Origin: Halodesulfurarchaeum formicicum | GTDB lineage: Archaea; Halobacteriota; Halobacteria; Halobacteriales; Halobacteriaceae | Length of the DNA stretch: 64,000 nt | Assembly: GCF_001886955.1 (NCBI RefSeq) | Contig: NZ_CP016804.1 | Location: 992,001-1,056,000, forward strand | Direction of reading: 5' to 3' | Shown: in pieces, positions 49,792-58,203 of the stretch | How positions within the stretch are numbered: the stretch's first letter is position 1 | How the letters are laid out: every line of letters starts with the position of its first letter | Program-made: the position numbers and the translations under genes | The notes under the pieces: model-generated | What the model saw: only the letters and a program-made list of their open reading frames with translations | The model's database searches: none | What the model was told of the DNA's origin: nothing

Positions 49792-50778
49792 TCAGTCGAC
49801 CCGGTCCAGGTCCACGTCGAGGACCACGTTTACCTCGTGTGGGGCGTACGTTCGAACCTCGTGGCGGGTCCGAACGGTGACCTGGTACTCGGGTTCGGCA
49901 GCGTCTCGGATCGCCGCCTCGCCCGGTTCGAACGGGGCCGACTCGTGCTGGATGTCATAATAGTGAAGCCGGGCATGGTCGCTGGCGAGTGACACGGCAG
50001 TGTCGAGAAACTCGTCTGCGGAGTGGGGCAGGTTCATGACCAGGCGATCGGCCCAGTTCTCGTACTCCGGGGCCACCTTCCGGACGTCTCCGGCGATAGC
50101 AGTCACTCGATCTTCGACGCCGTTCCGCCGGGCATTCTCGCGGAGGAAATCGATCGCGACCTCGTTGACGTCAGTGCCGATCACCGTCGCGCCTCGTTTT
50201 GCCATCGGAATCACGAATGGTCCGACACCGGCGAACATGTCGAAGGCCTGTTCGTCCGGGGTGACCTGCGTGACGACCCGATGGCGTTCAGTCGCAAGTC
50301 GGGGCGAGAAGTACACCGAATCCACGTCCAGGAGGAACTCGGCGCCGTACTCGCGGTGGACCGTCTGTGTACTCGAACCCCGGAGGACATCCCAGTCACG
50401 GGTCCGGGTCTCACCTTTGACCTTCGAGGCCCGGTTGAGCACCCCATCGATCGGCAGGTCCGACTGCCAGAGGGCATCGGCGATCGCGTCTGCTCGGTCC
50501 GGGTCGTCCTCGTCGATGATCGCCAGATCGCCAAGTCGTTCGTAGCTGGGCTCCCAGCCCAACAGGTCCGCCGGCATTTGCTGTGTCTGTCGTTCGGGGG
50601 CGTCGTGAGAGACAACGTGCAGGTCCCCTGGGACCGCCGTCGGATCGGTGACGGGGATGTAGACCTGGTCCCCGTCGACGTCGATGTCCCACTCGGTCGC
50701 GAGCAGCCCAGCCTCGGCGAGTCGCTGTCTGGTAGCCTCCCCAGCCTGACGCTCGACAGCGACACAGGGGACGGTCAT
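49792..50778 (-). CDS. trm5: tRNA (guanine-37-N1)-methyltransferase, Trm5 family
   Basis: The 328-residue class I SAM-dependent methyltransferase resembles archaeal Trm5/Taw2. The SAM site is FDMFAGVGPFVIPMAKRG, TDVNEVAIDFLRENARRNGV is next to it, and the catalytic NLPHSADEFLDTA contains the N-P motif used by Trm5. An N-terminal domain (about 1-150) for tRNA recognition precedes it. It should methylate G37 next to the anticodon, preventing frameshifts. Trm5 and Taw2 paralogs are hard to separate by eye. I chose the ATG at 50778 over one at 50805, which leads into the divergent dphB promoter. Confidence 0.88.
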   Translation of the reverse strand: MTVPCVAVERQAGEATRQRLAEAGLLATEWDIDVDGDQVYIPVTDPTAVPGDLHVVSHDAPERQTQQMPADLLGWEPSYERLGDLAIIDEDDPDRADAIADALWQSDLPIDGVLNRASKVKGETRTRDWDVLRGSSTQTVHREYGAEFLLDVDSVYFSPRLATERHRVVTQVTPDEQAFDMFAGVGPFVIPMAKRGATVIGTDVNEVAIDFLRENARRNGVEDRVTAIAGDVRKVAPEYENWADRLVMNLPHSADEFLDTAVSLASDHARLHYYDIQHESAPFEPGEAAIRDAAEPEYQVTVRTRHEVRTYAPHEVNVVLDVDLDRVD

Positions 50779-50863
50779 ACTCCACGCTCCACGCCCGCCG
50801 GACATACACGTGGCGTTTTCCGTGGGTCGAAACGCCTACTGCCCTGGGTCCCCCAGCGTAACC

Positions 50864-51634
50864 ATGCTCACTTTCGTCGGCCTGGGGCTGTACGACGAGC
50901 GCTCTGTCACCATCGAGGGACGGGACGCCATTCGAGACGCCGAGGCCGTCTTTGCCGAGTTTTACACCAGTCGACTCGTCGCGGCGACAGTCGAAGATCT
51001 GGAGGCCTACCACGACGTGACCATTCAGGTTCGGGACCGGGCTGGGGTCGAACAGGATCCGGAGCCGATCCTGGAAGCGGCCGAGACGGGGCCCGCAGTC
51101 TTCCTGACCGCTGGCGATCCGACCGTCTCCACGACGCACGTCGACCTCCGACTGCGCGCCCACGATCGAGATATCGAAACCCGGATCGTCCACGCGCCAA
51201 CGGCCCAGACCGCGGCCAGCGGGCTGACCGGACTCCAGAACTACCGCTTTGGCAAATCGACGACGATCCCGTTTCCGTGGGCCCACGGGGCCGATGGCGT
51301 GCCCGACTCGGTCATCGAAACCATCGAGGCAAATCGGGAACGAGGGCTGCACACACTCGCGTACCTGGACATCAAGGCTGAATCAGCGGAGTTGATGGAC
51401 GGCGCGACGGCGGCCGAACTTCTGACCGAACACTGGAACGGTGACGTGCTGGGTGTCGTGGTGGGCCGTGCTGGCAGTCCCGAGCCGACAGTCAAAGCGG
51501 CTAGTCTCGAAGCGCTCTCGGAACTGTCATTCGGTCCACCACCACACATGTTGCTCATCCCCGGAGACTTACACCCGATCGAAGTCGACGCACTGGCAGC
51601 ATTCGGCGACGCGCCGAAAGACCAACTCGAATAG
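50864..51634 (+). CDS. dphB: Diphthine synthase
   Basis: The 256-residue SAM-dependent methyltransferase of the tetrapyrrole-methylase fold methylates the diphthamide precursor on elongation factor 2. It has MLTFVGLGLYDERSVTIEG at the start, VFLTAGDPTVSTTHVDLRL and the HAPTAQTAASGLTGLQNYRFG block, in part, plus TIPFPW and PPHMLLIPGDLH-EVDAL. The ATG at 50864 gives the standard start. Its stop abuts the convergent DRG stop. Confidence 0.95.
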   Translation: MLTFVGLGLYDERSVTIEGRDAIRDAEAVFAEFYTSRLVAATVEDLEAYHDVTIQVRDRAGVEQDPEPILEAAETGPAVFLTAGDPTVSTTHVDLRLRAHDRDIETRIVHAPTAQTAASGLTGLQNYRFGKSTTIPFPWAHGADGVPDSVIETIEANRERGLHTLAYLDIKAESAELMDGATAAELLTEHWNGDVLGVVVGRAGSPEPTVKAASLEALSELSFGPPPHMLLIPGDLHPIEVDALAAFGDAPKDQLE

Positions 51635-52750
51635 TCAGCGGCTGGCGACGATTCGCAACACGTCCTCGTCGGCAAGGGTGTGATCGCGACCGACCTGCTG
51701 TTCGTCGTGTTTCGCACTCGGACCCGTCACGCGAGCGAATCGGAAACGATCGTCGAAGGTCCCGCCGAGTTTCGAGAGCAGATCGCCGACCGTCTCGCCG
51801 GCGCGAAGGATCACTGGATCCTCGTAATCTACCCCTCGCCCCGGTTTGTCCATGTAGACCCGGATGAGTTCGAGTTCCTCCCACAGGCGTTCGACCAGGG
51901 CCTCGAGACCCTTCTCCTTCTCCGCGCTGATGAACACCGCATCATCCGGATCCACACCCACATCACGAAGGTTCGCCCGCATGGTGTCGGCGTAGCTCGG
52001 ATCGATGAGGTCGACCTTGTTTACGACGGTCAGGGAAGGCAGGTACACCCGGTTGTCCATGATCCCGTCGACGAGTTCGTCGAGGTCCGGATCCCCGCGG
52101 ATGGTGATGATCGCGTTGACGAAGCCGTGTTCCCGGAGCACGCCCTTGATCGTCTCCTCATCGAGGGAGAGTTCTGCGGAAGCGTTGACGTCGATCCCGT
52201 CCTTGCCTTTCTTTCGGACCGTGATCGACGGCGGTTCGGTATCCAGGCGGATGTCGTTGTGATAGAGTTCCTCGTCCAGCCGTTCGTACTGTTCGATCTC
52301 GAAGGCCGAGAGGAGAAAAACGATCAAGTCGGCCGTTCGAATGACCGAGAGCACCTCCCGGCCGCCACCTCGCCCACCGGCCGCCCCCTCGATGAGGCCC
52401 GGAACGTCGAGCAACTGGATGTTCGCCCCCCGATAATCGAGCATGCCGGGGTTGACATCGAGGGTCGTGAAATCATAGGAACCGACCTCGCTGTCGGCGT
52501 TGGTAAGCGCGTTTATCAGCGTCGATTTCCCCACGCTGGGAAAGCCCACGAGTGCCACGGTGGCGTCCCCGGACTGTTCGACGCCGTACCCGCCGCCTCC
52601 ACTGCCAGAGTCCTGCTGGGCTTCTAACTTCTCCCGTTTCTCCGCGAGTTTCGCCTTGAGACGGCCAATATGCGCTTCGGTGGACTTGTTGTACGGAGTC
52701 TCGGCGATCTCCGTCTCGAGTGCCTCGATCTCCTCCTCAAGTCCCATCAT
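51635..52750 (-). CDS. DRG-family GTP-binding protein
   Basis: The 371-residue GTPase belongs to the Obg/DRG family found on translating ribosomes. It has an N-terminal helical region (TPYNKSTEAHIGRLKAKLAE), P-loop GFPSVGKST (residues 69-77), G3 DVPGLIEGAAGGRGGGR, G4 NKVD and a C-terminal TGS domain (IRVYMDKPGRG through AKHDEQQVGRDHTL). The usual haloarchaeal start MMGLEEEIE is at 52750; the longer frame to 52840 would overlap the L11 promoter. It is divergent from the L11 gene. Confidence 0.93.
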   Translation of the reverse strand: MMGLEEEIEALETEIAETPYNKSTEAHIGRLKAKLAEKREKLEAQQDSGSGGGGYGVEQSGDATVALVGFPSVGKSTLINALTNADSEVGSYDFTTLDVNPGMLDYRGANIQLLDVPGLIEGAAGGRGGGREVLSVIRTADLIVFLLSAFEIEQYERLDEELYHNDIRLDTEPPSITVRKKGKDGIDVNASAELSLDEETIKGVLREHGFVNAIITIRGDPDLDELVDGIMDNRVYLPSLTVVNKVDLIDPSYADTMRANLRDVGVDPDDAVFISAEKEKGLEALVERLWEELELIRVYMDKPGRGVDYEDPVILRAGETVGDLLSKLGGTFDDRFRFARVTGPSAKHDEQQVGRDHTLADEDVLRIVASR

Positions 52751-52824
52751 CTCCCGGTATTCGGCAGGTGCCGAAAAGCTTGTCCCATCCGAGTCGGGGC
52801 CGGCGGGTGCCCGGAAAAGACAAG

Positions 52825-52832
52825 GGTTAAAC
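52825..52832 (+). promoter_or_regulatory. TATA-like box of rpl11
   Basis: GGTTAAAC lies 24-31 bases upstream of the L11 ATG at 52856, the spacing for a leaderless mRNA. Confidence 0.5.
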
Positions 52833-52855
52833 CCGATCATCGACTGGCTGGCAAT

Positions 52856-53332
52856 ATGGCTGATACGATCGAAATCCTCGTTTCTGGCGGCCAGGCTGAT
52901 CCGGGCCCACCGCTAGGACCGGAACTGGGTCCGACCCCAGTCGACGTGCAGGCGGTCGTCCAGGAGATCAACGACGAGACTGCTGCATTCGACGGCACCG
53001 AGGTCCCGGTCACCATCGAGTACGAGGAGGACGGCTCCTTTACCATCGAGGTCGGGGTCCCCCCGACGGCGGCACTCATCAAGGACGAAGCGGGCTTCGA
53101 GACGGGCAGTGGTGATCCCGAGACGAACTTCGTCGCCGACCTCTCCATCGAACAGGTCAAGAAGATCGCCGAGCAGAAGGTCTCCGATCTGCTCTCCTAC
53201 GAGGTCAAGGCCGCGGCAAAGGAAGTCGCCGGCACCTGTGTCTCGCTGGGCGTGACGATCGAGGGCGAGGACGCACGGACGTTCAAACAGCGTGTCGACG
53301 ACGGCGAGTACGACGACGTTCTCGAAGCCTGA
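52856..53332 (+). CDS. rpl11: 50S ribosomal protein L11 (uL11)
   Basis: The 158-residue stalk-base protein has the conserved GGQADPGPPLGPELGPTPVD N-terminus (PGPPLGP loop) and the C-terminal RNA-binding domain VAGTCVSLGVTIEG. It binds 23S rRNA at the GTPase centre together with L10 and P1. It has its own TATA-like box and is separated by 126 bases from the L1-L10-P1 operon, the arrangement known from haloarchaea. Confidence 0.97.
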   Translation: MADTIEILVSGGQADPGPPLGPELGPTPVDVQAVVQEINDETAAFDGTEVPVTIEYEEDGSFTIEVGVPPTAALIKDEAGFETGSGDPETNFVADLSIEQVKKIAEQKVSDLLSYEVKAAAKEVAGTCVSLGVTIEGEDARTFKQRVDDGEYDDVLEA

Positions 53333-53351
53333 ACGGGCGGGCGCTTCGACG

Positions 53352-53458
53352 GGTTTAAGTTGGCTTCGACACCTTTCTCCGAGCGAGACAGGCATCGCCT
53401 GTTTCACTGACCCGTAGGAGATCTGACCTGAGAGGGTCGTGGACTACGGAGGTGAAAA
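53352..53458 (+). promoter_or_regulatory. Promoter and structured leader of the L1-L10-P1 operon
   Basis: GGTTTAAG at 53352-53359 is a TATA-like box that would start transcription near 53384 and give a leader of about 75 bases. The leader has a 9-bp hairpin (53385-53405, ACAGGC/GCCTGT core) and a GACCC/GGGTC helix (53409-53413 with 53434-53438) around a purine-rich internal loop. Archaeal L1 represses its own mRNA by binding a 23S-like site, and this helix is the likely target. A strong Shine-Dalgarno sequence GGAGGTGA at 53449-53456 precedes the L1 ATG. Confidence 0.7.
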
Positions 53459-54097
53459 ATGGCAGACTCTGCTATCGAAGAGGCCGTCAATCGCGCACTG
53501 GAGGAGGCACCTGAGCGGGCGTTCCGCGAAACGGTAGACCTCGCCGTCAATCTGCGTGACATCGACCTCAATGACCCATCGAATCGTATCGACGAAAGCG
53601 TCGTCCTCCCGGAGGGGACCGGCCAGGACACCTCGATCGTGGTGTTCGCGACCGGCGAAACGGCCATCCAGGCCGCGGACGTCGCCGATCAGGTACTCGA
53701 CGACGACGATCTCGAGGACCTCGGCGACGACGACGATGCAGCAAAGGACCTCGCCGATGAAACTGACTTCTTCATCGCCGAGGCAGCGATGATGCAGGAC
53801 ATCGGTCGCTATCTCGGGACCGTCCTCGGTCCCCGGGGGAAGATGCCGACGCCCCTGCAGCCCGACGACGACGTCGTCGAAGTAGTGAACCGCATGAAAA
53901 ACAGCATCCAGCTTCGCAGTGGCGACCGCCGCACCTTCCACACCCGCGTGGGCGCGGCGGACATGTCTGCGGAGGAGATCGCCGAGAATATCGACGTCAT
54001 CCTCCGCCGACTGCACGCGGACCTGGAGAAAGGGCCGCTCAACGTGGACTCCGTGTACGTGAAGACCACGATGGGCCCCGCCGTCGAGGTGGCATAA
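53459..54097 (+). CDS. rpl1: 50S ribosomal protein L1 (uL1)
   Basis: The 212-residue protein forms the L1 stalk near the E site and in archaea also autoregulates its operon. Conserved blocks are [21 protein letters not shown] in part, [22 protein letters not shown] and the C-terminal [16 protein letters not shown]. The acidic insert [15 protein letters not shown] reflects haloarchaeal salt adaptation. It starts after a strong Shine-Dalgarno sequence, and the L10 gene begins immediately after its stop. Confidence 0.97.
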   Translation: MADSAIEEAVNRALEEAPERAFRETVDLAVNLRDIDLNDPSNRIDESVVLPEGTGQDTSIVVFATGETAIQAADVADQVLDDDDLEDLGDDDDAAKDLADETDFFIAEAAMMQDIGRYLGTVLGPRGKMPTPLQPDDDVVEVVNRMKNSIQLRSGDRRTFHTRVGAADMSAEEIAENIDVILRRLHADLEKGPLNVDSVYVKTTMGPAVEVA

Positions 54098-55141
54098 ATG
54101 ACGGCTGAAGCCGAACACACGACCGAACACGTCCCCGAATGGAAACAACAGGAGGTCGAGGACCTCGTTTCGGTCATCGAATCCTACGACAGCGTCGGCG
54201 TCGTCGACGTACAAGGGATTCCGAGCCGACAGCTCCAGGAGATGCGGGCGGACCTGTACGGGTCGGCCACGCTCCGGATGAGCCGGAACACGCTCCTCGA
54301 ACGAGCGCTGGAGCAGGTTGATGCGGGGCTCGAAGACCTCGTGCCGTTCCTTTCGGGCCACGTCGGCCTGATCGGAACGAACGACAACCCCTTCGCGCTC
54401 TACCGTCGACTCGAACAGTCCAAGACGGCCGCCCCGATCAGCGCTGGCGAGACTGCTCCGAACGACATCGTCATCGAGGAAGGCGACACGGGAATGGACC
54501 CCGGCCCCTTCGTCGGTGACCTGCAGAACGTCGGGGCCGCCGCTCGCATCGACGAGGGATCGATCAAGGTCCTCGAAGACAGCGTCGTGGCGGAAGCCGG
54601 CGATATCGTCAGCCAGGACCTGGCTGGCGTGCTCGGCGAACTCGGTATCGAGCCCAAGGAGGTCGGACTCGACCTCCGTGCCGTCTTCGCCGACGGCGTG
54701 CTCTTCGAGGCCGAGGAACTCGAGATCGACGTCGAGGCCTACCGGGCCGACTTCGAAGCCGCCGCAGCGGCCGGTCGGAACCTCGCGGTCAACGCCGCGA
54801 TCCCGACCACGGAGTCGATGCCCGCGCTGCTGGCGAAAGCCGAGGGCGAGGCCAAGAGCCTCGGCCTGCAGGCTTCGATCGAGAGCCCGGCCCTGATGGA
54901 CGACCTGGTTTCGACCGCGGACGCCCAGGTCAAGGCCCTGGCCGCACAGATCGAGGACGACGAGGCGCTCCCCGAGGAGCTCCGTGACCTCGAAGCCCCC
55001 GGTGGGGCCGAAACCACTGACACCGAAGAATCGATCGACGACCAACCAGAGGCAGACGCCGAACCGGAAGCCGCCGAAGACGACGATGACGACGAGGACG
55101 AAGACGCCGGTGGCGAGGGCCTCGGAGCGATGTTCGGATAA
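54098..55141 (+). CDS. rpl10: 50S ribosomal protein L10 (uL10/P0)
   Basis: The 347-residue stalk scaffold (P0) binds 23S rRNA with its N-terminal domain (about 1-110, [28 protein letters not shown]). Central and helical parts carry P1 dimers, and it ends in the same GLGAMFG motif as P1, which contacts translation GTPases. The tail just before it is a long run of Glu/Asp (about 310-340). The gene starts directly at the L1 stop. Confidence 0.97.
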   Translation: MTAEAEHTTEHVPEWKQQEVEDLVSVIESYDSVGVVDVQGIPSRQLQEMRADLYGSATLRMSRNTLLERALEQVDAGLEDLVPFLSGHVGLIGTNDNPFALYRRLEQSKTAAPISAGETAPNDIVIEEGDTGMDPGPFVGDLQNVGAAARIDEGSIKVLEDSVVAEAGDIVSQDLAGVLGELGIEPKEVGLDLRAVFADGVLFEAEELEIDVEAYRADFEAAAAAGRNLAVNAAIPTTESMPALLAKAEGEAKSLGLQASIESPALMDDLVSTADAQVKALAAQIEDDEALPEELRDLEAPGGAETTDTEESIDDQPEADAEPEAAEDDDDDEDEDAGGEGLGAMFG

Positions 55142-55146
55142 CACCC

Positions 55147-55482
55147 ATGGAATACGTATACGCCGCACTCATCCTGAACGAGACCGACGCAGAGATCAAC
55201 GAAGACAACCTGACCGACGTGCTGGACGCCGCCGGCGTGGACGTGGAGGAGTCCCGCGTCAAGGCCCTGGTGGCCGCCCTCGAAGACGTCGACATCGAGG
55301 AGGCCGTCGAGCAGGCCGCAGCCGCCCCCGCAGCCCCCGCCGCGAGCGGTGGCTCGGAAGCCGAGGCCGAGGAGGCCGAGGAAGAGGAAGCTGAGGAAGA
55401 AGCCGAAGCTGAAGAAGAAGAAGAAGCCGAGGAAGAGGACGAAGAGGCCTCCGGCGAAGGTCTCGGCGACCTCTTCGGGTAA
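55147..55482 (+). CDS. rpl12: 50S ribosomal protein P1 (L12)
   Basis: The 111-residue stalk protein has the dimerisation domain [20 protein letters not shown] (first 20 residues), an Ala-rich hinge (AAAPAAPAA) and a very acidic low-complexity tail of Glu/Ala ending GEGLGDLFG. This tail recruits elongation factors. It is five bases after L10 and ends the operon; a T-rich run follows. Confidence 0.97.
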   Translation: MEYVYAALILNETDAEINEDNLTDVLDAAGVDVEESRVKALVAALEDVDIEEAVEQAAAAPAAPAASGGSEAEAEEAEEEEAEEEAEAEEEEEAEEEDEEASGEGLGDLFG

Positions 55483-55498
55483 GCCGGTTCAGCGACCG

Positions 55499-55508
55499 AT
55501 TTTTCTTT
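55499..55508 (+). terminator. T-rich probable terminator after rpl12
   Basis: ATTTTTCTTT starts 17 bases after the P1 stop. T-rich tracts like this act as archaeal terminators, and it lies between two convergent genes. Confidence 0.55.
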
Positions 55509-55521
55509 GGCGACCAACGGA

Positions 55522-56223
55522 TCAGTCACAACGCCAGGACGTGTCCTGAGGAACGTCGGCGATCGATTCTCGCCGCCCGTCAAGGACCGGAAACTGCTCG
55601 TTTCGCCGGCGTTCGAGACATCCCAGCAACCGGGCCGCCCAGCGGAGTTTGTGAGCCTTTTCCGAAGACACGGTCGGGTCGTCGAAATCCCAGCCCGGGA
55701 ACCGAAGGGTGTCGGCACCCAGGTGATCAGCGAGGAACGCCGCCCGATCGCCGTCCGTGAACCCGCCGAAGTTGTAGACGTTGTCGAGCGGCTCGACCTG
55801 TGTGGTCCCGAAGACCGATTCGCCGTCGAAGCGGGGGACATACTCTCGGACTGCCGGCACGTTGTCCCCATGGGCATGGGCGGCGACCGGAACGCCTGCC
55901 CGGCTCAACGAAATTGCGGTTTCCGGTGTCTTATCGAGATCCGTCACGACCAGATCAGGTCGAATCCCGGCGGCTTCCATCACAGCCGCGGCGCCCGAGG
56001 CGGCGACCGTCCGGTCGGCATCCCTGAGGACGTCGAGTTCGGATTCGAGCGTGTCGCTGCCCCCGGCGACGGCGACAGTTCGCCCACGGAAATCCAGGCG
56101 GTCGAACTCGAAGGGCTCGACGAGCTCCGAGAGCACGTCACGTGCCGCCCGATCCTCGGTGGGGTCATACCCGAAGTCGGCGACGATCCGCTCGTAGATC
56201 GGTTCCCAGGCGGCGTAGTCCAT
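55522..56223 (-). CDS. 6-hydroxymethyl-7,8-dihydropterin pyrophosphokinase, MptE-like (DUF115)
   Basis: The 233-residue protein belongs to the archaeal DUF115 family to which MptE belongs. It has VAVAGGSDTLESEL, VAASGAAAVMEAAGIRPDLVVTDLD, of which RPDLVVTDLD is the hallmark, and VAAHAHGDNVPAVREYVPR. The enzyme transfers pyrophosphate from ATP to 6-hydroxymethyldihydropterin for folate or methanopterin-type cofactors. It is convergent with the ribosomal operon and divergent from the GalT-like gene. Confidence 0.9.
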   Translation of the reverse strand: MDYAAWEPIYERIVADFGYDPTEDRAARDVLSELVEPFEFDRLDFRGRTVAVAGGSDTLESELDVLRDADRTVAASGAAAVMEAAGIRPDLVVTDLDKTPETAISLSRAGVPVAAHAHGDNVPAVREYVPRFDGESVFGTTQVEPLDNVYNFGGFTDGDRAAFLADHLGADTLRFPGWDFDDPTVSSEKAHKLRWAARLLGCLERRRNEQFPVLDGRRESIADVPQDTSWRCD

Positions 56224-56396
56224 GGCCGTGGCTACGAGGTCAAAATATGTAGGAACCCTGGTTCGAGCCGGAGACCCCGACCGCGAGTACCCCTACCCAA
56301 GGGGTCCGGCCTCCAATCCCTCGGTTTACTCCCATCCGGTATAAGCTTTCTTGTTATTTACGACCCATCGCGGGGGAGTCAGGCGGTTGTCGGGCC

Positions 56397-56407
56397 GAAT
56401 ATTTTTT
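56397..56407 (+). promoter_or_regulatory. TATA-like element of the GalT-like gene
   Basis: GAATATTTTTT lies 24-34 bases upstream of the ATG at 56431, good spacing for a leaderless mRNA. An additional AT-rich stretch (TTGTTATTTA) occurs at 56351-56360. Confidence 0.55.
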
Positions 56408-56430
56408 GAACGGGCGACCGTGGAGTACCC

Positions 56431-57435
56431 ATGGCAATCGAGTTCGAACGCGAGGTGCAGACGGCCACCTTCTACAATCCGCTGGAGGATTTCGCGGAGA
56501 CGGCAGTCGAGGTCGAGATTCGCGAGGACCCACTCACCGGTCGACAGACCCGGATCGTCCCGGATGCCTTCGTCGAACCGGAGGACGAGGTGGAACTCGA
56601 CGAGTCGGTGACCGACGGGGAGGGCTGTTTCTTCTGTCCAGATATGGTCGGGGAGGCGACCCCGAAATATCCCGACTTCGTCGGGTTCGACCGGGGCTCA
56701 ATCGGCGAGGCGACCTCCTTTCCCAACCTGAACCCCTATGGCAGTCACTCCAATGTCGTGGTTCTCACGGCCGACCATTACGTTCCGATCGACGAACTTG
56801 CCGCCGAACGCTTCGCCGATGGCCTCCAGGCGGCACTCGAATACGTCGAGGCCGTTTTCGAGAGCGAGGAAACAACTTCCGTGGCCTCGGTGAACATGAA
56901 CTTCCTCCCGTCGGCCGGGTCGAGCATCGTCCATCCACACGTCCAGGCACTGGTCGACGACCGGGGGACAAACAGCCAGCAAGCCCGGATCGAGGGGGCT
57001 CGTGAGTATCAGGCCGGCGCTGAGACGGACTATTTCGGCGATTCAATCGGCGCGGCTCGGGACGGCGACCGCTATATCGGCTCGACCGGGGCCGTCGAAT
57101 GGCTCGCCCCGTTTGCACCACGCCACCACCGTCACGTCCGTGGAATCGCCCCCGAAACCGGGCGTTTGGAGCCCGAATCGCCCGTCGTCGAATCCTTCGC
57201 ACAGGGAATCGAGAACGTGTTGGCCCACTACGCGGACCAGGGACTGAACAGTTTCAATTTCGGGCTCCACGTCGTGGACGACGAGGCGGTGCGGCCACAC
57301 CTGGACATCGTCGCCCGGTCGGTCTTCCAGGAGTACGCCTGGAGTGACGCCACCTTCTTCGAGACGATTCACGACGAGAGCGTGGTCGATGTGCCACCGG
57401 AGACAATCAGCGAACAGGTCCGCGAGTTCTTCTGA
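56431..57435 (+). CDS. Galactose-1-phosphate uridylyltransferase-like (HIT superfamily) protein
   Basis: The 334-residue protein has two HIT-like halves in the GalT manner. CFFCPDMVG (about residue 66) may hold a metal. NPYGSHSNVVVLTADHYVPI leads to the active-site motif SSIVHPHVQAL (HPHxQ, about 170), and the second half has FNFGLHVVDDEA. GalT enzymes exchange UMP between sugar phosphates. No other Leloir-pathway gene is nearby, so an ADP- or UDP-sugar phosphorylase or nucleotidyltransferase role is also possible. Confidence 0.82.
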   Translation: MAIEFEREVQTATFYNPLEDFAETAVEVEIREDPLTGRQTRIVPDAFVEPEDEVELDESVTDGEGCFFCPDMVGEATPKYPDFVGFDRGSIGEATSFPNLNPYGSHSNVVVLTADHYVPIDELAAERFADGLQAALEYVEAVFESEETTSVASVNMNFLPSAGSSIVHPHVQALVDDRGTNSQQARIEGAREYQAGAETDYFGDSIGAARDGDRYIGSTGAVEWLAPFAPRHHRHVRGIAPETGRLEPESPVVESFAQGIENVLAHYADQGLNSFNFGLHVVDDEAVRPHLDIVARSVFQEYAWSDATFFETIHDESVVDVPPETISEQVREFF

Positions 57436-57477
57436 CTGTGTCAGGGGCTTTTTGCCCACTCACGACGAGATACGGCC

Positions 57478-58203
57478 ATGTCGGAGCAGACACCCGTCGT
57501 GGTGATCGTGGATGCCCAGACGCCGGGCAACGTGGGAACGATCGCCAGATCGATGAAGAACTTCGGGTTCAGCGAGTTGTTGCTCGTCGATCCGCCCGAA
57601 CTTGATCCGGACGGCGAAGCATACGGGTTCGCGGGCCAGGCTCGTGAGGACGTGCTCCCAAACGCCCGTGAGACGACCTTCGAGGCGGTACTCGAAGCCT
57701 ATCACACCGTCGGCTTCACGGCGGTCACGAACGAGGACGAAACCAGCCACGTCAGATTTCCCTTCAAAACACCGCGGGAGCTTGCAGAATCACTCGCTGA
57801 GCGGTCGGGGCCAACAGCACTCGTGTTCGGTCGGGAACCGACTGGACTGCACAACGAAGAGCTCGCCCAGCTAGACGAGATCTGTGCGATTCCAGCCAGC
57901 GAATCTTATCCGGTGTTGAACCTCGGGCAGGCAGCGACGATCGCCCTCTACGAACTCCGGAATGTGACACTCGGGGAGACACAGCTTCCGGACCGCACCG
58001 GCTCAGTCGCCGACCCCGCGGATGTCGAGCGATTTCACGAGCACGTCGCCCAATTCCTCGAATCGATCGAGTACGCTCCGGAAAAACGGGCCAAGACCCA
58101 GCGACTCGTCCGTCGGCTCCTCGGTCGGGCAAAGCCCACAGGCCAAGAACTGGTGACACTGCGTGGGGTTATGCGACAGGCGGTCACCCGAAATCGGGAG
58201 TGA
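57478..58203 (+). CDS. TrmJ-like RNA 2'-O-methyltransferase (SPOUT)
   Basis: The 241-residue SPOUT (SpoU/TrmH) methyltransferase resembles archaeal TrmJ, which methylates the ribose of residue 32 in the tRNA anticodon loop. Motif 1 is DAQTPGNVGTIARSMKNFGF, motif 2 LVFGREPTGLHNEEL, and motif 3 the knotted SAM site IPASESYPVLNLGQAATIALYEL, of which YPVLNLGQA is diagnostic. A C-terminal helical extension (about 180-241) may aid RNA binding. Its stop abuts the convergent EamA stop. Confidence 0.9.
   Translation: MSEQTPVVVIVDAQTPGNVGTIARSMKNFGFSELLLVDPPELDPDGEAYGFAGQAREDVLPNARETTFEAVLEAYHTVGFTAVTNEDETSHVRFPFKTPRELAESLAERSGPTALVFGREPTGLHNEELAQLDEICAIPASESYPVLNLGQAATIALYELRNVTLGETQLPDRTGSVADPADVERFHEHVAQFLESIEYAPEKRAKTQRLVRRLLGRAKPTGQELVTLRGVMRQAVTRNRE

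Noticed and set aside
53444-55168. Minus-strand open frame of 574 codons across L1 and L10
   Set aside because: It is the shadow of highly conserved ribosomal protein genes.
55380-55450. GAA/GAG-rich low-complexity tract as a DNA repeat
   Set aside because: It encodes the normal acidic tail of ribosomal stalk protein P1.
57445-57457. GGGC-T5-GCCC hairpin as a terminator of the GalT-like gene
   Set aside because: Its T-run lies 25-29 bases before the TrmJ-like ATG at 57478, so it may equally be that gene's TATA element; the call is ambiguous.
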